Shown one piece after another: positions 19,333-26,581 of a DNA stretch of 29,703 nucleotides. A program made the translations under genes and the position numbers. Under the pieces are notes generated by a model. The model was given only the letters and a program-made list of their open reading frames with translations. It was not told the origin of the DNA and made no database searches. Where the stretch lies: positions 1 to 29,703 of IMG/VR virus record IMGVR_UViG_3300020187_000146; one strand, 5' to 3'. Position 1 is the first letter of the stretch. Each line of letters starts with the position of its first letter. The DNA is from a virus.

Positions 19333-19543
19333 GTGCTGGACAAACACCTGGAATTTAGACCGAGGGGAGGTCCTGCGATTTTGGTCTCGCCTCAACCTTG
19401 AATGTAGAAGCATACATTGGACTGCAAAAAGCTGCCTTCCGTGTCTCATCGTAAAAGGTCAATTCTCTCGCGGCGATTCACGTACTTGGACTTGTGAGCT
19501 ATTTGGGTTGTGGGAGGCCGTATTATGGAAGACTTATTGCTAG
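19310..19543 (+). CDS. Doubtful Trp/Cys-rich reading frame (77 aa)
   Basis: ATG 19310 has GGAG (19296-19299) about ten bases upstream and overlaps both neighbours (23 bases of DUF3310, 19 bases of the excisionase). The translation is odd: many Trp, Cys and Arg (RFWSRLN, IHWTAKSCLPC), no strong hydrophobic core. It recalls the FWS-x(n)-W pattern of phage HNH nucleases, but without the HNH residues. It could be a decayed nuclease, a real short gene, or a chance frame. No other frame of this 190-bp stretch is open. Confidence 0.3.
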   Translation: MKHLHRHRCWTNTWNLDRGEVLRFWSRLNLECRSIHWTAKSCLPCLIVKGQFSRGDSRTWTCELFGLWEAVLWKTYC

Positions 19544-19734
19544 AAAAGTATGGTCCGTTTATGGACCTCCCAGAAATTGCTAGCTTATTAAAAGTAGAGA
19601 CTAGGTCGGTTTACAGTCAAATAAACCGCGGCAAACTAGATCTCCCGCACATTAAACACGGGAAGAAATACCTGTTCCCTACTCCAGAAGTCGCGGCGTT
19701 CTTAGAGTCTAAAATAACTAATTACCCTCTATAG
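19525..19734 (+). CDS. xis: Excisionase-like HTH protein (69 aa)
   Basis: ATG 19525 has GGGAGG at 19511-19516; an in-frame ATG at 19510 has none. The protein carries a MerR/AlpA-type helix-turn-helix: FMDLPEIASLLKVETRSVYSQINRGKLDLPHIKHGKKYLF, then a short helical end. This is the usual form of phage recombination directionality factors and excisionases (HTH_17). It lies convergent to the integrase and overlaps its end by 17 bases, which fits a Xis role. The direction of its effect is inference. Confidence 0.75.
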   Translation: MEDLLLEKYGPFMDLPEIASLLKVETRSVYSQINRGKLDLPHIKHGKKYLFPTPEVAAFLESKITNYPL

Positions 19735-20764
19735 CAGCAAGAACTTGCCCAGGCTTTAGTTGAGTGTAGCGTTTAAGCGTGTCCCAAGACTTATGGCCGG
19801 ACACCAACGCTACTTGCTCTATCGTTAACTTTTGTTCAAACAAACGACTGCACGCTTCGTGCCGAAGATCGTGAAAGTGCAAATCCCCAAAACCCGCTAG
19901 CTGCGCTACATCTGCAAACTTATCTGACACAGCGCCCGCAGTAGCAACCTGGCAGAAGACTCTTCCGCGCTGCTTGCTGCATAACCATAGACCATGAAGC
20001 AGGGACCATGTCTCATGGAGCATGGGGATTGTTTCATCGTTGCCTTCTTTCTCTTGCGGATCTTTACGATCACGAATGGTAAGCGTGCGATTCTCAAAGT
20101 CCACGTCTTCCCAGGTCTGCCGATGGATCTCAGCAAGACGCATAGCATTGTGAACAGCAATAACAATGAAGTGTGAGATCCAGTGCCCTTTAGCTGCTTC
20201 CATAAGCTTTTCGTACTCACCAGAGGCGAGCCTACGTGAACGCTTGCGGCTAGGGCCTACCAACTTCATCTTTGCGAGAGCGTAGCGCGCGTCTCTCACG
20301 GGGTTTGTTTCAAAAGGCATGCCCCATGATATGCGAGCAAACTCGACGAGCTCCGCCATATATTGAAGCTGAGTATTAAGCGTGCTTCGTGCAACACCCT
20401 TCTTGTCGTCTGTTCCCAACCTACGTTGACGACCATACTCCAACACTTTCTCTACTGTAATCTCATGCAACTTGTAGTGACCAATTTCGCGTTGCGTCAA
20501 CCGATAAGTAGAAATTTTGGACTCGCAAAAATTGTTAAGGGGATGGACTTCTTTGATGTAGCGATCGATCAGATGACCGAACGTCGTCTTCTTTTCGGAT
20601 CTCTGTTTGCGTGCCAGCAAAGCGCCGGACTCAATGTCCGCTTCTGTCCGCTTCGCCCACTGACGGGCTTCGGTTTTAGTGTCAAAAGTTCTACTGACCG
20701 CTGGATGCCCAGCTTTGCGAACTTCGGCGTAAAACCGCCCGTTCCGATTGCGGATTGATGCCAT
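19718..20764 (-). CDS. int: Tyrosine integrase (348 aa)
   Basis: Start ATG at 20764 (minus), with GAGGAAG just upstream. Full-length tyrosine recombinase: an N-terminal arm-binding domain (about 1-60), a core-binding domain, and a catalytic domain with Arg209 (NAMRLAEI), Lys234, HDLR (His298 to Arg301), His324 (GHKSW) and the nucleophile Tyr333 (KRYTQL). All active residues are present, so it should integrate the phage. It is on the strand opposite to the early genes and convergent with the excisionase. Upstream of its start are direct TGCGTCA repeats (20780-20797), which may be its own binding sites. A CATGNNN array (19986-20027) lies in its codons. Confidence 0.93.
   Translation of the reverse strand: MASIRNRNGRFYAEVRKAGHPAVSRTFDTKTEARQWAKRTEADIESGALLARKQRSEKKTTFGHLIDRYIKEVHPLNNFCESKISTYRLTQREIGHYKLHEITVEKVLEYGRQRRLGTDDKKGVARSTLNTQLQYMAELVEFARISWGMPFETNPVRDARYALAKMKLVGPSRKRSRRLASGEYEKLMEAAKGHWISHFIVIAVHNAMRLAEIHRQTWEDVDFENRTLTIRDRKDPQEKEGNDETIPMLHETWSLLHGLWLCSKQRGRVFCQVATAGAVSDKFADVAQLAGFGDLHFHDLRHEACSRLFEQKLTIEQVALVSGHKSWDTLKRYTQLKPGQVLAAIEGN
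19986..20027. repeat. CATGNNN heptad array (6 units) inside the integrase gene
   Basis: Units at 19986 (CATAGAC), 19993, 20000 (CAGGGAC), 20007, 20014 and 20021 in strict 7-bp register. It lies in the integrase coding region (residues about 246-260) and encodes a HETWSLLHG-like stretch. Because CATG is palindromic, its strand is not defined. Confidence 0.7.
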
Positions 20765-20775
20765 GTCTTCCTCAT

Positions 20776-21020
20776 GAAGTGCGTCAAAAGTGCGTCATTG
20801 CACGAGGAAAACGATAGCAAGATTTTTTATTTTTGTAAAACAGCAACTTACAAGCGCTGTTTTTGATGGAGGCTCGGGTCGGAATCTTACCGTAACTGGT
20901 TGTTTTATATAGACTTACTGCTACTTAGTACTGCATGGTACATATTGAATTACTGCATATTACTGCATGCTACTGCATGAACTGCGTCAAAAATTGCGTC
21001 ATTACCAAGAGATTGCGTCA
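20776..21020. other. Candidate attP region with arm-type sites
   Basis: Direct TGCGTCA heptamers lie in two clusters, at 20780 and 20791 next to the integrase start, and at 20983, 20995 and 21014. About 190 bp separate them. Four TACTGCAT octamers lie between (20929, 20951, 20961, 20971). This fits a lambda-like attP: arm sites P and P' on both sides of a core that should lie about 20865-20950. The core itself cannot be located without the host junction sequence. The region holds no gene. Confidence 0.6.
20837..20863. terminator. Possible bidirectional terminator
   Basis: AAAACAGC (20837-20844) and GCTGTTTT (20856-20863) form a perfect 8-bp arm with an 11-base loop. A/T runs lie at both ends. 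It would end the leftward tail transcript before the integrase gene. The T-tract is short, so efficiency is uncertain. Confidence 0.5.
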
Positions 21021-21023
21021 AGC

Positions 21024-21110
21024 TTAGTAAGCAGACTTTTTCTTTTTCTTCCCAGGCTTTTGCTTCTTGCCAGGCTTCTCATTAATCATACATTTCTTAC
21101 CCTTGTGCAT
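21024..21110 (-). CDS. Very basic Lys-rich micropeptide (28 aa)
   Basis: Read on the minus strand, ATG at 21110 has GGAG about seven bases upstream, overlapping the end of the preceding gene region. The product begins MHKGKKCMINEKPGKKQK and has 14 lysines in 28 residues. Short, lysine-rich proteins with an MHK-xx-C-MINEKPGKK-like start occur as the last gene of tail operons in several phages, to my recollection. The function is unknown; DNA packing or binding is a guess from charge. It is the last gene of the tail operon, before the attP region. Confidence 0.6.
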   Translation of the reverse strand: MHKGKKCMINEKPGKKQKPGKKKKKSAY

Positions 21111-21120
21111 AGCGTGCTCC

Positions 21121-21696
21121 CTACCAGTTAATTGCGTCAAGTTCTGTTTCAGTTGTAGCAGCGTCTATCGCTGCGCGTAAACCGCGCGCTTTGACGTGAC
21201 AGGCGTTTACATGCGCTCCTAATGCCTGACCAATCTGCTGTAATTCTGTGGCATTGAACGTATGAGAAGTGTTGTCTGCCAGCGTCCAGTCCATAACTAT
21301 GCCGGTTTCGAGCGCGGCCAACTGAACTGCGCCTTGTATCCTGCGCTGGCTAACTTCGTTGCAATCGAAGGTGTAACCCCCCCACTGAAACTGCCCGAAC
21401 TCCTGCTGGCCCCTTGATCGTTTTATGCGCTCCCAAGACAAAGACTTAGCTTTATCCATGTCCAGCGCCCACGCTTGGCTTGAGAAATCAAATACGTAAG
21501 CCTCAGCAGGTTTTTCTGGGTAGCGGGCAATTTGGTTTGTAGAAACATTTACATAAAATGCATCAAGGTCAACACTTTCCTCAGTCAGCAAGTAGCTATC
21601 GCCTGACTCCTCCGCGTCTATCTGCACTGCACTGGCCGAACCAGTTCGGATACAGGTAATTAGTCCTGTTTCGTCATACATAACCGCTGTAGTCAT
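21121..21696 (-). CDS. DUF4376-containing tail-associated protein (191 aa)
   Basis: Start at 21696 on the minus strand, overlapping the stop of the next gene (ATGA, 21693-21696). The C-terminal 110 residues follow the DUF4376 pattern: WERIKRSRGQQEFGQFQWGGYTFDCNEVSQRRIQGAVQLAAL, then TADNTSHTFNATELQQIG, then VNACHVKARGLRAAIDAA. This domain occurs in phage tail-fibre proteins and tail-fibre assembly chaperones. It directly follows the large tail proteins, so a fibre-assembly or tip role is likely. The N-terminal part is not recognised. Confidence 0.75.
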   Translation of the reverse strand: MTTAVMYDETGLITCIRTGSASAVQIDAEESGDSYLLTEESVDLDAFYVNVSTNQIARYPEKPAEAYVFDFSSQAWALDMDKAKSLSWERIKRSRGQQEFGQFQWGGYTFDCNEVSQRRIQGAVQLAALETGIVMDWTLADNTSHTFNATELQQIGQALGAHVNACHVKARGLRAAIDAATTETELDAINW

Positions 21697-23783
21697 CTCT
21701 TACTCGCTAGTGCGCTAACAAAAACTCGGGTTGCAGTGCGCGTCCCAGTGCTAACTTTTGCATGTACTTCCACCTTAAATGTCGTGGCACTGCCAACTTG
21801 TGCAACAGCAAACTCCGCGCCAATCGTCATGGTATTGCCAAAATCAGACCTCACCGATTCGCCTGTCTGCTGACCGCTATAGGTATTATTTGTATAAACC
21901 CGACGAACCTCTGTAGTTATAGTTTGGTTAGTAGAACCGCTACCAGAAACTTGAACCCCAGCAGTTATTATGACGCCTGACGGTGTGTGGTCAGTGTCTC
22001 CGTAATCAATGGTCAGCTCCCCGAGCTTTGTAAAAGAGGCTCCAAGAGTTGTGTTTATTGAGCTATTAAAACCTTCAGGCACTGTAATCGCGTTGCCTGC
22101 TATTTTTAGCGTATCTACGGAGGCATTTTTAATGTAAGTGCCGTTAAGCCCATTTGAATCAAGAATAGGATTCGAATCAGCAGCTAAATCTGATTGCGTT
22201 GGATAGACCGTCAAAGCTGCAACTTTTGCGGCATTCGCATGCATGATGCCGTTAGTGTCTACAGAAAAGTTACTTACGCGGTTACTGCCACTAACTGTCC
22301 AGTTTCGAGGATCAGTAGAACCATTTTTGTTAATCGAGCCTATATTAAATGCGCCACCAAAAATTACAGGCGCATCGAGCGCTGCGGTGGCCTGTATGAA
22401 GTCTGCTACAACGCTGCCTGCAACTAAATCAAGTACACGGCCTTTGTTAATCCATGCGGTGTCAATATAAACACCGGCTGGGACGGCTTGTCCTTGGAGC
22501 GTTGTAGCAGTAGTTACAACTGCAAAAGGCATATAAGCATTAGGCGGCGCGTTTGTTTGACCGCCGTTATAAGTAGCCGTATCAATAACGGCAAACTTGT
22601 CTGCTGCCACAACAAAGGCAGAAGTGGGCGTACCGTCCACATCCTCAGTAGCAAGACCGTAACCAGTAATGTAAGTGTTTCCACTAGCCGAAGTCTGGCT
22701 TAACTTTACTGTGTACTGTTGCTCGACCTGGTCAAGGTCAGTCTCGATCTGATTAACCACCTGATTACTGGCTAATCGAGGCGTGCCATTCGAGTTAAAT
22801 ACTTCCGTCTGCAGCGTTTCAACAGATGAAGCGTTAGCAGTACCATTTGGATACACCTCGGCAACAACGCTGTTAACAGCAGTGGCGTTGAGTCTCGGGG
22901 AAGACGTATTAGGGTTCCCGTTTCCATCTAAGTTATAGATGGTAGCCTGCACCGTTGTTACGTCCGATGCAATTGCTCCGTCTGCGTTGGCCCGAGTTGT
23001 TTGTTCCGTTAGCAGTTGAGCGCTTGTAGCCGCATTACCCGCTATAATCTCGACATCCCCCATACGAGTTTGCAGACTGTCGCCAGTATATTGCGAGTCG
23101 AATCCGACAAAAGTGTCTAGCAATGGGACTTTTTCAATAGGCGTTCGTAACGCCTGCACTAGCTGAGTGCTGGTAATCTCGTCAGTTAGTAACGCGAGCA
23201 GAAATGTGATGTCAGGCTGTGTTTGAGCAAGCGTGCCAGCGTTAGCGTTATACGGGCCTTCTTCATTAGTTACGTTTACGTGACGCCCCCAGTAGTAGAA
23301 GGTCCCACCACCACCACCGATGTAGTCAATATACGCTCTGCCGGGACTAACACCAATCAGTTGTGCAGCACTGAGAACATCAGCAGTGTGCCGCCATACC
23401 TCAGTGTAACTGTGTCCGCTGTATTGATACCCAGGGTAGTCCCAAGTCACCGAGATGGTCGAGAAAGCGCCTATTGCGGTAAAATTAGTAGGTGCCGTTG
23501 GGAGTTGTACTAAGCCACTGCCGCCACCGCTAAAATCGTTGCCCGGTCTGTTTGGGTCATACGGAGCATTAGCAAGTTCTGAAGCTAAGCCACTATCAAT
23601 TAGCTCGCGCAGCGTGATTGCTCGGTCACGAATATCACCTTTTCGACCAAGCCGTATCTCTAGCGCTTCCGATAGGCTGGTAAGATACCTCTGCAAAGAT
23701 GGTGACGCATCTGAAGGCGGCTTAGGAATACCCGGTACTTTTGTCGGGTAGTTAGTCCGCTGCTTACGGCGACCATCGGTCAT
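21693..23783 (-). CDS. Tail tip/fibre protein with fibronectin III and DUF1983 (696 aa)
   Basis: Start at 23783 overlaps the stop of the upstream gene as ATGA. Residues about 90-180 resemble a fibronectin type III domain (PTAPTNFTAIGAFSTISVTWDYP and YTEVWRHT). A helical and Ala/Thr-rich region follows (ATSAQLLTEQTTRANADG). The C-terminal part has QYTVKLSQTSASGNTYITGYGLA, a DUF1983-like stretch found at the C-terminus of lambda J-type tip proteins. It is probably a tail-tip or host-attachment protein. It ends with a strand-rich domain. Confidence 0.8.
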   Translation of the reverse strand: MTDGRRKQRTNYPTKVPGIPKPPSDASPSLQRYLTSLSEALEIRLGRKGDIRDRAITLRELIDSGLASELANAPYDPNRPGNDFSGGGSGLVQLPTAPTNFTAIGAFSTISVTWDYPGYQYSGHSYTEVWRHTADVLSAAQLIGVSPGRAYIDYIGGGGGTFYYWGRHVNVTNEEGPYNANAGTLAQTQPDITFLLALLTDEITSTQLVQALRTPIEKVPLLDTFVGFDSQYTGDSLQTRMGDVEIIAGNAATSAQLLTEQTTRANADGAIASDVTTVQATIYNLDGNGNPNTSSPRLNATAVNSVVAEVYPNGTANASSVETLQTEVFNSNGTPRLASNQVVNQIETDLDQVEQQYTVKLSQTSASGNTYITGYGLATEDVDGTPTSAFVVAADKFAVIDTATYNGGQTNAPPNAYMPFAVVTTATTLQGQAVPAGVYIDTAWINKGRVLDLVAGSVVADFIQATAALDAPVIFGGAFNIGSINKNGSTDPRNWTVSGSNRVSNFSVDTNGIMHANAAKVAALTVYPTQSDLAADSNPILDSNGLNGTYIKNASVDTLKIAGNAITVPEGFNSSINTTLGASFTKLGELTIDYGDTDHTPSGVIITAGVQVSGSGSTNQTITTEVRRVYTNNTYSGQQTGESVRSDFGNTMTIGAEFAVAQVGSATTFKVEVHAKVSTGTRTATRVFVSALASKR

Positions 23784-25567
23784 GCTTGTTTAATCTCGTC
23801 CATTGTCTGCGCTAAGCAGAGCTCCCTAACCGGGAAATATGACTCAACCTGCGCCTCCCACTGCCGTGCAGTAACAGCGGGTAATCGCATAATCGGTTCG
23901 TGCAAACTTGCGCTGGAAGCGACGCTAGGCGTAGTAGCTGACATAGTGTACGTGCTGCCACTGCTGTGTAAGTAGTAGTCAGCTATAAGAGTATCATCGG
24001 CCCAAACTTTTAGGCGCAACACGCCCGTGTAATCTGTGCCAGCGGGCGCGGGGTAACTATCCGCAAACACCCCGACCCAAGCCATACTTGTAGGTTGTGG
24101 CATGACTAGCTTTTTTGATTTCCAGCGGAGCTTGTTTGTCGAAGAGGAACCCCGATACTTTCGAACGCGTCTGTTTGCGAGCGAGGTTAGTGCATCAAGT
24201 ATGTACAACTCTCCGCTTTCATTATCCGGCCAAGCAGCGTAGACGGTGTTTTCAGTGTTAATTGTAGAGATTGCTGCCTCGTTGGCGCGAGGATCAAAGA
24301 CCCATCCTTTGTGCTCCGAACCTTCGTCGTAAAATGCAACGTAAGTACCTTCGTGCTGAAATGCCTTAATAGTCGTAGGCGCAAAATCTTCATTCCACTG
24401 AGCAGGAGAAATAAGTCCTCTAGTGACCACGCGCCCTTCCGTACCAGATATCGCGCACAAGCCATCTGGGCCTGCATACAAAATTAACTCGCCCATATCC
24501 ACCACTGAGTCTCTGTTGACACAGGCTTGCGCTATATCTATCTGCAATGCACTCATTGCACTTGGATCTACACCAGTAACGAAATAAGGCTTGCCTTTCG
24601 TTAAACAAACCACCCCGTTAGCAGTAGTTGCTATCGCTACAATATCTTGTTCTAAAGTAATCCGATAAGAGATAGGCCAAGCATGTGGAAGGTAGGGTTC
24701 GCTTAAACAGAGGCGTTTCCCAGTAAACCCTGCAAAAACGCCGTTAGCTACGGGCGTCAGTCCTTGCAACGGCCCATCGGGGTATAATGAGGTGTTGTCA
24801 TCTGGTGGACCAATCCATGTAGCAGATGGTAGGACCTCTTGCAAAGTCGCCGCGTCTTTCGTATCTGAGTAAGTAGTCTGAGCGTAGGGCACGTCGTCAA
24901 CAAACTGAAACGTCGTGTTGGTAGAACCAGTGTTTGATCTATATATCCGCTTCCGCGAGAAATTTATAGACCCCGATACGCCGCCATAGTTAGGGATATT
25001 GAAAGTTGCAGACTGCTTGCTAGGGCCAATGGTAGCCTCAACTGCAGCAGTCGGAGGACTTGGTGGGCCTTCTTCGCCGTAAGCTGTCACAAACGTGTAG
25101 ACATACGACACATCTTCAGGAGTAATAGTATCATCTTGAGTGCCGCTTAAAGCCACTGACCCCATACTTTCTCCAGCTGGAACCCCCAAACGCCATGACG
25201 ACTCAGGAAAGGGTGCTGAACCATCACCCTCGATAACCGTCTGCACACTCATTTTTGGGAAGGCTTCACCTGTCCAATAGATGCGCTCATAGGTATCACC
25301 TGGGATTGGGCCTTCAATTACGTTGACGTTAGCCGAGTTAAACTGCAGCCAACGATTAGTAACGCTGTTTTCGTAGTAATAGAATGAAAGAACTGAATTT
25401 CCAGAAGAAGTAAACGTGTGTTCTACCGAACCTTCGCTTTTAATAGGCACTAAAGACCCTGACTCAAAGTCAATGTTCTCTGCGATCTGCCCAAACTGCT
25501 CAGCCAGTAGATTTGGTGCCACACCGGGCGCGATACCGCTAAACCTGTCTCTTTTAAAGTAGGTCAT
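23780..25567 (-). CDS. Large virion structural protein (595 aa)
   Basis: ATG at 25567 starts MTYFKRDRFSGIAPGVAPN. The sequence is rich in short strands and aromatic and glycine turns (EQFGQIAENIDFESGSLVPIK; LYPDGPLQGLTPVANGVFAGF; VVCLTKGKPYFVTGVDP), typical of a beta-propeller tail or stabilisation protein. The phrase NIDFESGSLVPIK is common at the start of podovirus-type tail and head-tail connector proteins. I have no exact family. Position between the tip protein and the holin-associated gene suggests a tail tube-end or stopper role. It opens two bases after an upstream stop and is well expressed by spacing. Confidence 0.65.
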   Translation of the reverse strand: MTYFKRDRFSGIAPGVAPNLLAEQFGQIAENIDFESGSLVPIKSEGSVEHTFTSSGNSVLSFYYYENSVTNRWLQFNSANVNVIEGPIPGDTYERIYWTGEAFPKMSVQTVIEGDGSAPFPESSWRLGVPAGESMGSVALSGTQDDTITPEDVSYVYTFVTAYGEEGPPSPPTAAVEATIGPSKQSATFNIPNYGGVSGSINFSRKRIYRSNTGSTNTTFQFVDDVPYAQTTYSDTKDAATLQEVLPSATWIGPPDDNTSLYPDGPLQGLTPVANGVFAGFTGKRLCLSEPYLPHAWPISYRITLEQDIVAIATTANGVVCLTKGKPYFVTGVDPSAMSALQIDIAQACVNRDSVVDMGELILYAGPDGLCAISGTEGRVVTRGLISPAQWNEDFAPTTIKAFQHEGTYVAFYDEGSEHKGWVFDPRANEAAISTINTENTVYAAWPDNESGELYILDALTSLANRRVRKYRGSSSTNKLRWKSKKLVMPQPTSMAWVGVFADSYPAPAGTDYTGVLRLKVWADDTLIADYYLHSSGSTYTMSATTPSVASSASLHEPIMRLPAVTARQWEAQVESYFPVRELCLAQTMDEIKQA

Positions 25568-25574
25568 CTAACCC

Positions 25575-25778
25575 TCACTGAGTAAGCAAAGTAAATATTA
25601 CGCCTGCCATACCACTCATTAGTGTTAAGCCAAGGATAAATAGATTTTTATTCATGCCTTTAAGCTGGCTTTCAATATTTTCTAGCCGAGTAAATATAGT
25701 CTTAGAGCGCTCTTCACACATTGCTTCATGAGTCATAATGCGATTGATCGCCTCCCAATATTTGTCATCCATTGACAT
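25575..25778 (-). CDS. XhlA-like membrane-anchored protein (67 aa)
   Basis: ATG at 25778 (MSMDDKYWEAINRIMTHE) is chosen, with GGAG at 25787-25790; a TTG at 25784 adds only two residues. The N-terminal half is a short coiled coil (ERSKTIFTRLENIESQLKGM) and the C-terminus a membrane helix (LFILGLTLMSGMAGVIFTLLTQ). This matches the layout of XhlA (haemolysin XhlA), a membrane-associated lysis accessory of phages. It is the first gene after a repressor-type promoter-operator on the minus strand, and leads the tail operon. Family assignment is by layout, not by a motif. Confidence 0.6.
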   Translation of the reverse strand: MSMDDKYWEAINRIMTHEAMCEERSKTIFTRLENIESQLKGMNKNLFILGLTLMSGMAGVIFTLLTQ

Positions 25779-25804
25779 TTTCAAAGCTCCGCGAACACGC
25801 CTTG

Positions 25805-25833
25805 GTATTAGTTCCGCTAATTATATCAGGCAA
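25805..25833 (-). promoter_or_regulatory. Minus-strand promoter with ATTAG-N5-CTAAT operator (operator 25807-25821)
   Basis: On the minus strand: TTGCCT (25833-25828), 17-bp spacer, TAATAC (25810-25805), with ATTAG-CGGAA-CTAAT covering the end of the spacer and the -10. The geometry is exactly that of the plus-strand copies. It serves the leftward XhlA-like gene and the tail genes behind it, so it links the late genes to the same control. Confidence 0.8.
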
Positions 25834-25915
25834 ACTTGATCTCAGCATCCAACTAAAAGCCACGCTGATTGAGCTAATACCTGGGCAAATATGAAAAGCA
25901 TTCACTTCAGTAGCC

Positions 25916-26197
25916 TTACTTAATTGTGGCGTCGAGTAGGGTTACCCTTCTGGCCCTAGCTAAATCTGCCATATACGCCGCTTTGCAATGATTCCCCTGC
26001 CACCAAAAAATACAATTTATAAGTAGGTGCAGATACCACCAAAAACCATAGGCGTATTCAGATGTTTTTCGTTCTCGATACGCTCTGCCGCTCAGTGATT
26101 CATTGGGGTTCTTGCCCATGAAAATTGCAACATTAATTAGCTGTGACGTAGCATCGCCCAGCCTTATTAAGTAATTAATGATTGAATTCACCAGCAC
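25916..26197 (-). CDS. Hypothetical protein with NPNESLSGRAYRE motif (93 aa)
   Basis: ATG at 26197 starts MLVNSIINYLIRLGDATSQLINVAIFMGKNPNESLSGRAYRERK. A hydrophobic helix near the start and an aromatic stretch (YGFWWYLHLLINCIFWWQG) are followed by a HCKAAYMADLARAR helix. I recall the motif NPNESLSGRAYRE from phage proteins near lysis or tail genes, of unknown function. There may be membrane contact. It lies upstream of the operator at 25807, so its promoter is elsewhere. Confidence 0.55.
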   Translation of the reverse strand: MLVNSIINYLIRLGDATSQLINVAIFMGKNPNESLSGRAYRERKTSEYAYGFWWYLHLLINCIFWWQGNHCKAAYMADLARARRVTLLDATIK

Positions 26198-26224
26198 GGT
26201 TATACCTTCGAAGTCTCTACAGCT

Positions 26225-26539
26225 TTAGCACCCACCAGAGCCGCCAAAGGTGAAAGGATCGCACTCTTCCTCTACGACCACCTCTTCTTCACAGTCAACA
26301 GAACCGCCGCCAAAGGTTAGGCTGCTGTCCTGACAGACCTCTGTAACCTCTACAACCGGCGTCAACGGGCGAAGGTCAAAGCCACCCTCGTTGAACCTCG
26401 TGAATGTCCATACAGTATTTTCTTCAACGTAAACTTTAGAGCCTACAGGCAAGTCAATAACAGTTCCGTCAGCCAAATAAATTTCTGAAGCTGTTACGTT
26501 TAAAGCCACCAAGACTAACAACAGTGCTAATACCTTCAT
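26225..26539 (-). CDS. Small exported acidic protein with Cys (104 aa)
   Basis: ATG at 26539. The first 17-18 residues (MKVLALLLVLVALNVTA) form a signal peptide, so the product is likely exported. After that come IYLADGTVIDLPVGSKVYVEE and an acidic repeat-like C-terminus with two similar phrases: SSLTFGGGSVDCEEE and CDPFTFGGSGGC. Four cysteines in the tail could form disulfides or bind metal. I recall similar small secreted proteins beside tail genes in marine phages, without known function. GAGGA lies upstream. Confidence 0.55.
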   Translation of the reverse strand: MKVLALLLVLVALNVTASEIYLADGTVIDLPVGSKVYVEENTVWTFTRFNEGGFDLRPLTPVVEVTEVCQDSSLTFGGGSVDCEEEVVVEEECDPFTFGGSGGC

Positions 26540-26581
26540 TTTTTAATGTCCTCTATCCCTGATGCCGTAAGGAACAACTGG

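Noticed and set aside
20865-20905. tRNA 3'-end-like attachment core
   Set aside because: GGCTCGGGTCGGAATCTTACC has some T-arm flavour but no intact T-loop pattern, so no tRNA-type core is claimed.
23223-23751. Plus-strand reading frames opposite the tail tip gene
   Set aside because: They mirror a large, well-supported minus-strand gene with fibronectin and DUF1983 features.
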